Source: VRUG01 sp965372745
Lineage (GTDB): Bacteria; Planctomycetota; Phycisphaerae; Sedimentisphaerales; Anaerobacaceae
Direction: 5' to 3'
NCBI GenBank assembly: GCA_965372745.1
Contig: CBDVDM010000023.1
Location: 1 to 27,583, forward strand
DNA length: 27,583 nt
Shown here: piece by piece, positions 22,940-27,583 of the stretch
Numbering within the stretch: position 1 is the stretch's first letter
How the letters are laid out: every line of letters begins with the position of its first letter
Notes under the pieces: generated by a model
What the model was told of the DNA's origin: nothing
Databases searched by the model: none
What the model saw: the letters and a program-made list of their open reading frames with translations, nothing else
Position numbers and translations under genes: made by a program

Positions 22940-24259
22940 TTACTTTTTGACATCGCCGACTGTCTTTTGTTCCTTCCAATGTATTATTTTCTCAAAATAA
23001 ACACCTTCGTTGCCCGAATAATTGGCACTGTGTTCGGGCGTATGGCAATACGTACAATCTAATCTCGGCTCACCGGTCAAGACTTCTCCAAAAGTTTCCA
23101 CGTGTTTCGAGCCAGGACCATGACAATTTTCACAACCGACATCCTTCAGATGTGCTGTCTTATCAGTCGAAACAAACCCGCTTTGGTATTCAAGACCGAC
23201 AACATGACAACCGACACACTCCGGGTCGAAGTCAGAACCCACTTTTTCTAATGTGGAAAATGCGTCTGCATGAGGACTTTTGCTCCATTTTGTATACTCG
23301 TATTTATGACACATCCGGCACGTCTCTGAGCCTGCATATTCCAAACCATTATTCAGCACAAATCGCGGCTGTCTCGATAAAAGTCCCGCCTCTTTCACCA
23401 ATAACTGATAGGTTCTATAAAGCTCAACAAGAGATTCATCTTCGTCCAGAGCTTCTGTCACCGGCACCGAAGAAAATGCAAACTCATATTTATTTACTGC
23501 TCGCTCGTATCTGATTTCAAGCTTAGCAACATATTTGCCATAGCGCCCAACCGAAACAAATAAAGGCTTGTTGTCACTTTCACTGATGAGCATCGGTGTA
23601 TCTGACTGTGGAGGACATATTACACAATCAACTGCTGCTATCCTGGAAATTGCATCAATCGTCTGCTCATTACATCCCTGAGCTATCAAAATATTAATAC
23701 TTTCCAGTTCTTTATCCAGAGAAAGCTTTTTCGGTAACTCCTCAGGGGATTTAACATCCGCCGAAATAATATTTACCGTCACATCTCTGCCGCTTAACGA
23801 AAATTTCTTTTTTGCCCTTGAAGATACTTTTTCACCCTCACCCTCACTATAGGCGCTTATAAAATTCAAAACAGGGTCACTTAAAATCCCCTGGTCTTTT
23901 GCAATTCGCAAATCTTTTCTTGCCAGGTTCACAACATCATATTTAAGAATATTATACGCCTGGATGATTATTCCGAATTTAATCAGGTTCTGCTCACTGT
24001 CGCCGGCCACAATCCTGCCCGTATCAACAATCATACGTTGGGATTTGGCTGCTGTCCCGAAAATCGCAGGTCTTTTTTCAAGCCCGCCAAGCTGACCGCC
24101 GCTGCAGCCGCACGGCTTTAAGGTGCCAAGTTCATTGCCCGTAAAAAAAATGGTAACAACATCATCTTTCACAGCCGTTTCCACCACCGGCCCCGCCGAC
24201 ATACCCGCCGCTAACGAGACCAATACAACAAACAAAAGAAAGAAACTCACTATTCGCAT
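22940..24259 (-). CDS. UshA-like domain fused to tetraheme cytochrome c
   Basis: A 439-residue exported protein with a signal peptide at 1-21. Residues about 34-270 resemble the UshA/5'-nucleotidase-like family with the Cys-Gly-Cys motif: ELGTLKPCGCSGGQLGGLEK at 43-62, then VDTG at 78-81. The usual metal-binding residues of active calcineurin-like phosphoesterases are not evident, so this domain may be non-catalytic. Residues 310-439 are a cytochrome c554-like multiheme domain with four CxxCH sites: CRMCH 314-318, CVGCH 348-352, CENCH 376-380 and CTYCH 402-406. Typical neighbours W-x-x-SPHADAF and CHGPGSKH are present. It would work in the periplasm in electron transfer; the acceptor is unknown. 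It lies 36 nt after the DUF1573 lipoprotein gene and 27 nt before the GspC-like gene. Confidence 0.85.
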   Translation of the reverse strand: MRIVSFFLLFVVLVSLAAGMSAGPVVETAVKDDVVTIFFTGNELGTLKPCGCSGGQLGGLEKRPAIFGTAAKSQRMIVDTGRIVAGDSEQNLIKFGIIIQAYNILKYDVVNLARKDLRIAKDQGILSDPVLNFISAYSEGEGEKVSSRAKKKFSLSGRDVTVNIISADVKSPEELPKKLSLDKELESINILIAQGCNEQTIDAISRIAAVDCVICPPQSDTPMLISESDNKPLFVSVGRYGKYVAKLEIRYERAVNKYEFAFSSVPVTEALDEDESLVELYRTYQLLVKEAGLLSRQPRFVLNNGLEYAGSETCRMCHKYEYTKWSKSPHADAFSTLEKVGSDFDPECVGCHVVGLEYQSGFVSTDKTAHLKDVGCENCHGPGSKHVETFGEVLTGEPRLDCTYCHTPEHSANYSGNEGVYFEKIIHWKEQKTVGDVKK

Positions 24260-24295
24260 TACAGCTCATACCCCTTTTAGTTGCTTTATCCTCGA

Positions 24296-25363
24296 CTATC
24301 TTTTAGGTACTTTCACGTAGAATCCCCGACAGCTAACGTCAACTCTCTGCCCGCCTTTCATCTTCACGTTAAGAACATCCGTGAAAATCTTCTTGTTTTG
24401 CTCATCTAATTCCGGCGGTATTATCTCAACTTCGAGTTTATAACGATTGTCAATCTTCTCCTGACTGACAACCTTTATATAGTCCCTCTGAGACGAGACC
24501 GACTCTATCTCAAAATCCTCGTCATAATTACTGAGCACCCAGAGCTGCTTCTCCACAACCTTACCGGGTTCGGCATTAAAGATGATAATTGAGGGCGGAT
24601 TGACTTTGAACTCGGTTTTCGCAACAAATGTTATCGTAACAGCCTTGGTTTCAGGATGCGTCAGTTGAATATCAAGACGGCCATTCAAACGCTCTCTCAG
24701 CTTTTCAACATCCACCTTAGGCTGAATTACAAATTCCGTCGCTCCTGCATTCGGGTCAAAATCAATACTCATAATATCATCTGTGGATTTGAAACCATTT
24801 ATTGCAAATGCCTTACCATCTTTGCTGCTGAGTTTCACCTCGGGACAATCGGCGTTTTCACCTCTAAGCGAAAGGTCAAGCCTCCTGGGTTCAAAGGCTA
24901 TCTGGATTATTATTTCAGCTTTTATTGTAAGCTGAACCTTCGGGGTCTTATTGTCCTCAAGATGCACGTAAAGATGTTTGGCAACCTTCCCGGGTGACTT
25001 GCCCGCTTTATAAGTAACTTTCATTGTCCCTTCTTCACCCGGTTCATAGTCCTTTTTTGACAACTTCGGAACGGTACAGCCGCAGGTACTTTGTATACGT
25101 TTTATGTGAAGAACATCATCACCGGTATTTTTGAATTTGAACTCACAATGATTTTTGCTTCCCGGCCCGATCGCGCCGAAATCGTGCTCATTTGTTTCAA
25201 AAACAATTCTTCCTCCTGCATGGTCTTCTACCTCTTTTTCTGAAACAACCTTAATTTCAGTCTTGGATTGCCCTGTAGTTTTGACCTGTTCCTGACAGCC
25301 TGCCGACAGCAGTAAAATGCCCGTAATACAAACAACCGTTAAAACCAGAAATTTATATCTCAC
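24296..25363 (-). CDS. DUF1573-domain lipoprotein
   Basis: A 355-residue probable lipoprotein. The N-terminus is a hydrophobic signal ending LLLSAGC, so Cys23 is a likely lipidation site. Residues about 52-150 are a DUF1573 domain: FETNEHDFGAIGPGSKNHCEF, then IKRIQSTCGCTVPKLSK with the characteristic TCGC (93-96), then EPGEEGTMKVTYKAGKSPGK. The rest (150-355) looks like further Ig-like beta domains (IAFEPRRLDL, IIIFNAEPGKVVEKQLWVL). DUF1573 proteins are ASH/MSP-like beta-sandwiches of unknown function. I choose GTG at 25363, with GGGAGG five nt upstream, instead of the in-frame TTG at 25384. That TTG lies at or before the expected transcription start. The gene heads a three-gene operon with the cytochrome and GspC-like genes. 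Confidence 0.85.
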   Translation of the reverse strand: MRYKFLVLTVVCITGILLLSAGCQEQVKTTGQSKTEIKVVSEKEVEDHAGGRIVFETNEHDFGAIGPGSKNHCEFKFKNTGDDVLHIKRIQSTCGCTVPKLSKKDYEPGEEGTMKVTYKAGKSPGKVAKHLYVHLEDNKTPKVQLTIKAEIIIQIAFEPRRLDLSLRGENADCPEVKLSSKDGKAFAINGFKSTDDIMSIDFDPNAGATEFVIQPKVDVEKLRERLNGRLDIQLTHPETKAVTITFVAKTEFKVNPPSIIIFNAEPGKVVEKQLWVLSNYDEDFEIESVSSQRDYIKVVSQEKIDNRYKLEVEIIPPELDEQNKKIFTDVLNVKMKGGQRVDVSCRGFYVKVPKR

Positions 25364-25383
25364 AATTACCTCCCAACCAAACA

Positions 25384-25392
25384 ATTATACCA
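25384..25392 (-). promoter_or_regulatory. Extended -10 promoter of the DUF1573 operon
   Basis: On the complement, TGGTATAAT is an extended -10 (TG-n-TATAAT) without a good -35. Transcription would start near 25377, giving a leader of about 14 nt before the GTG start. Confidence 0.5.
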
Positions 25393-25421
25393 AATCAAGT
25401 TAATTATTGTGCCCCATTGTC

Positions 25422-25441
25422 ATTCCCGCGCAAGCGGGAAT
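25422..25441. repeat. ATTCCCGC-GCAA-GCGGGAAT palindromic repeat
   Basis: Perfect 8-bp inverted repeat in the context GTCATTCCCGCGCAAGCGGG followed by AATCCAG. This is a dispersed intergenic palindrome type found in many bacteria. It lies between the divergent DUF1573 and GT2 genes. The rest of 25442-25660 shows no gene. Confidence 0.7.
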
Positions 25442-25664
25442 CCAGTTTTCCCGTAACATACCGCATGAATAATACCTGAACCGTTATCACGCCAAGCGCA
25501 TTTATTAAGTTGAGTTGGTATTAGTCTCGTTTCATGTTAAAACTTTAAAAATCGTATTGTACCGAAAATAAGTCTCTCAGGCAAGTATTTTCAAATATCT
25601 CATACAGGTCAACTTCCTATTTTACTATCAGATATAACTTTACACACTTTTGCTTAATTATTAC

Positions 25665-25670
25665 TATAAT
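25665..25670 (+). promoter_or_regulatory. Candidate -10 element for the GT2 gene
   Basis: A perfect TATAAT lies 29 nt upstream of the ATG in an AT-rich stretch. The hexamer at -35 distance (ACACAC) is poor, so only the -10 is supported. Confidence 0.35.
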
Positions 25671-25698
25671 GTATATATAAATTCCCAAGGAGTAAACT

Positions 25699-26682
25699 AT
25701 GGACACAAGTAGTCCCTACATAACTGTTGTGGTTCCGTTGCTGAATGAGCAGGACAATATCCAGCCTTTATACGAGCAGATAACCCGGGTACTGGATAAC
25801 AAATACGATTATGAAATCATATTTGTCGACGACGGCAGTACCGACAAAAGTTTCGAGATATTGGCCCAGTTGCAAAAAGATAATTCCGGTATCCGGGTCG
25901 TCCGCTTCCGCAGAAACTTCGGACAAACCGCAGCTTTGTCCGCCGGATTCGATTTGGCAAAAGGTGAAATCGTCGTCGCACTCGATGCCGACCTGCAGAA
26001 CGACCCCGCCGACATCCCGAAGATGGTCGATAAACTAAACGAAGGTTACGACGTCGTTAGCGGCTGGAGAAAAAAACGTCACGACCACGCTGTCAGAAGA
26101 CTCCTGCCTTCGATAATTGCCAACCGGCTTATCGCCAAAATCACCGGCGTCAAACTGCACGACTTCGGATGCACATTAAAAGCCTATCGCACCGAGGTTA
26201 TAAACGAGATTAATCTATACGGCGAAATGCACCGGTTCATACCAGCCCTTGCAAGCTGGAACGGCGCCAAAATCACAGAAATGGTTGTTAACCATCGACC
26301 AAGAACCGCAGGTGTTGCAAAATACGGACTGGGGAGAACCTTCAAAGTCGTCCTCGACCTGATTACCGTTAAGTTCCTCGGTTCATACTCGACCAAGCCC
26401 ATCTATATCTTCGGAGGACTCGGAATTCTCAGCGCAATCACAGCGGCCTTATCAGGAATTATCGTACTCTACCAGAAGTACATCTCCGCCCAGCACCTTT
26501 CGATGAACAGAAACCCGCTGCTGGTTCTGACAGCCATGCTTGTTACCGCTACTATCCAGTTGATTCTAATGGGACTGTTGGCTGAAATGCTCGTGCGGAC
26601 TTATCACGAATCACAAAGCAGACCAACCTATGTCATCAAAGAAATCCTGCAATCGGATGAAATCAGCGGAGAAGAAGCATGA
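25699..26682 (+). CDS. GT2 polyprenyl-phosphate glycosyltransferase (GtrB/DPM1-like)
   Basis: A 327-residue family 2 glycosyltransferase with a membrane anchor. The N-terminal GT-A fold starts ITVVVPLLNEQDN (8-20). Nucleotide-sugar motifs are VDDGSTD (43-49) and the metal-binding DADLQND (96-102). RRNFGQTAALSAG (71-83) is typical of the dolichol/undecaprenyl-phosphate mannosyl- or glucosyltransferase group. Two transmembrane helices lie near 234-258 and 273-297, as in GtrB. It would transfer a sugar from a nucleotide donor to a polyprenyl phosphate at the inner face of the inner membrane. AAGGAG precedes the ATG. Its TGA overlaps the next ATG (ATGA), coupling it to a GT39-like enzyme that could use the lipid-linked sugar. 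Confidence 0.92.
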   Translation: MDTSSPYITVVVPLLNEQDNIQPLYEQITRVLDNKYDYEIIFVDDGSTDKSFEILAQLQKDNSGIRVVRFRRNFGQTAALSAGFDLAKGEIVVALDADLQNDPADIPKMVDKLNEGYDVVSGWRKKRHDHAVRRLLPSIIANRLIAKITGVKLHDFGCTLKAYRTEVINEINLYGEMHRFIPALASWNGAKITEMVVNHRPRTAGVAKYGLGRTFKVVLDLITVKFLGSYSTKPIYIFGGLGILSAITAALSGIIVLYQKYISAQHLSMNRNPLLVLTAMLVTATIQLILMGLLAEMLVRTYHESQSRPTYVIKEILQSDEISGEEA

Positions 26683-27583
26683 CAGCTCCGCCAAAACGGA
26701 AAAAAAAAGCCGGGGATTTTAAAAAACCGCATAAACAACAAACCTCTCTCGTTGACAGGAAAAATAACAAACCCTGGTTCGTCATTTTTATAATAGCTGC
26801 AATTTTAGCTGCTATTCCGTTTGCTATGGGCAAATATATCGAGTTCAACTCCCCCGGCGCCTACGACAGCGGAGCCTACGTCTATTCGGCAAAACACATC
26901 CTCGACGGTGCCAAAATCGGGGTCGATGAAATTCCAAGTGCCCAGCCCGGGACACTGCTGGTCAACATGCTCGGTGTCTGGCTATTCGGTTTCAGCGAAA
27001 CAGGCCCCGAATTAATACAGACACTTCTGCAAATCACCGCTCTTTTGCTCATGTTCTTCGCAATGCAAAAAGCCTTTGGCCGGCTTGCCGCTGTAACAGG
27101 TGTTATCATTGCCTCTATCTATTTATCAGCACCGCTGATGGCAAAATTCGGAAATGTAAAAGAGCAATACATGATTGCCTTCATGGTCATGGGCATAAGT
27201 GCTCTCATAATGCGGCAGATGAACGGGCACTGGCTCTGGGCAGTCCTGGCCGGCGCTTGTTTAGCATGGGCGCCATTATTCAAACCCACCGGCACAACTG
27301 CCATCGGTGCAACAGGACTATTCATTGTCCTTCAGCCGGTTTTAAAAAACAGGACATGGAAACAGACATTCAGCGATATTTTGTTTTTAACAGCCGGAGT
27401 AATATTGAGCCTTGCGCCGGTATACTTATGGCTAATTATCGAAAAAGCCCCTGTTGATTACCTGCCATACTCATTCGTCCTCAAAACAATCCTGCCCGCC
27501 AAAGATGCCGCACAGGCAGGCGGGTACATCAAAAAAGCAAGAGAGCTTGTCCCGTTCTCAACGCAATGGCCGAGAGTGCTCAG
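26679..27583 (+). CDS. GT39/ArnT-like membrane glycosyltransferase, N-terminal part
   Basis: An open frame of 301 codons that runs off the right edge; the start ATG overlaps the stop of the GT2 gene. A basic Lys-rich N-terminus (6-28) precedes the first transmembrane helix (33-50). The following segment, PGAYDSGAYVYSAKHILDG (59-77), is the periplasmic loop typical of dolichyl-phosphate-mannose-protein mannosyltransferase/ArnT-type enzymes (GT39, PMT_2), with an acidic residue soon after the first helix. Several more hydrophobic helices follow (about 115-128, 136-153, 163-178, 186-200). Such enzymes use polyprenyl-phosphate sugars as donors at the periplasmic face, fitting the GT2 partner. The acceptor (protein, lipid or glycan) cannot be told. 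Confidence 0.75.
   Translation, partial: MTAPPKRKKKAGDFKKPHKQQTSLVDRKNNKPWFVIFIIAAILAAIPFAMGKYIEFNSPGAYDSGAYVYSAKHILDGAKIGVDEIPSAQPGTLLVNMLGVWLFGFSETGPELIQTLLQITALLLMFFAMQKAFGRLAAVTGVIIASIYLSAPLMAKFGNVKEQYMIAFMVMGISALIMRQMNGHWLWAVLAGACLAWAPLFKPTGTTAIGATGLFIVLQPVLKNRTWKQTFSDILFLTAGVILSLAPVYLWLIIEKAPVDYLPYSFVLKTILPAKDAAQAGGYIKKARELVPFSTQWPRVL

Noticed and set aside
1..27583. CRISPR arrays, insertion sequences, integrases or prophage genes
   Set aside because: No regularly spaced 25-40 nt direct repeats with unique spacers and no transposase or integrase motifs were seen. The repeats found are short and palindromic.

Overview
The window is a stretch of bacterial chromosome of moderate GC content. 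It most likely comes from a planctomycete of the class Phycisphaerae (Sedimentisphaerales-like). This placement is inferred from the gene set: a secreted GLUG-repeat protein, a 57-residue histone-H1-like protein, a SpoVG with an inserted zinc ribbon, a type II secretion system (T2SS) with a PilM-like GspL, a tetraheme cytochrome beside a DUF1573 lipoprotein, and many short palindromic intergenic repeats. No database search was possible.

Layout. 1-700: end of a ferredoxin gene, tRNA-Glu(TTC), then repeat-rich intergenic DNA with a good sigma-70 promoter. 710-2356 (+): secreted GLUG-repeat protein. 2497-3885 (-): FabZ-like dehydratase, a small histone-H1-like gene and a flavodoxin. 4068-5439 (+): ispE and spoVG. 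5552-5830 (-): FlgM-like protein. 6203-18509 (-): a ten-gene T2SS operon read from high to low coordinates in the order gspD-E-F-G-H-I-J-K-L-M. 19091-21619 (-): modular secreted GH16 glycoside hydrolase with its own promoter, operator-like palindrome and terminator. 22076-25363 (-): three-gene operon encoding a DUF1573 lipoprotein, an UshA-like/tetraheme cytochrome fusion and a GspC-like protein. 25699-27583 (+): GT2 glycosyltransferase coupled by ATGA overlap to a GT39/ArnT-like membrane glycosyltransferase that runs off the end.

How the parts fit. The T2SS operon encodes a secretin, ATPase, platform protein, all five pseudopilins and the L/M assembly proteins. It lacks gspC and the prepilin peptidase. 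A protein with a GspC/PilP-type homology region sits about 3.6 kb upstream of gspD in a separate operon and could be the missing C component. The GH16 enzyme between them is a plausible T2SS substrate. The GLUG protein is also exported.

Most unusual points. (1) GspI carries a C-terminal excisionase/MerR-like helix-turn-helix and a long acidic tail on an exported pseudopilin. (2) GspK, expected to share the pseudopilus tip with GspI, carries a strongly basic insert that could complement that tail. (3) The secretin is about 1030 residues, with an extra N-terminal region and four N1-type repeats. (4) SpoVG has a CxxC-x10-CxxC insertion. (5) Several families of 10-16 nt dispersed repeats and hairpins fill the intergenic spaces, including tandem 10-mers of the form nACACnGATT.
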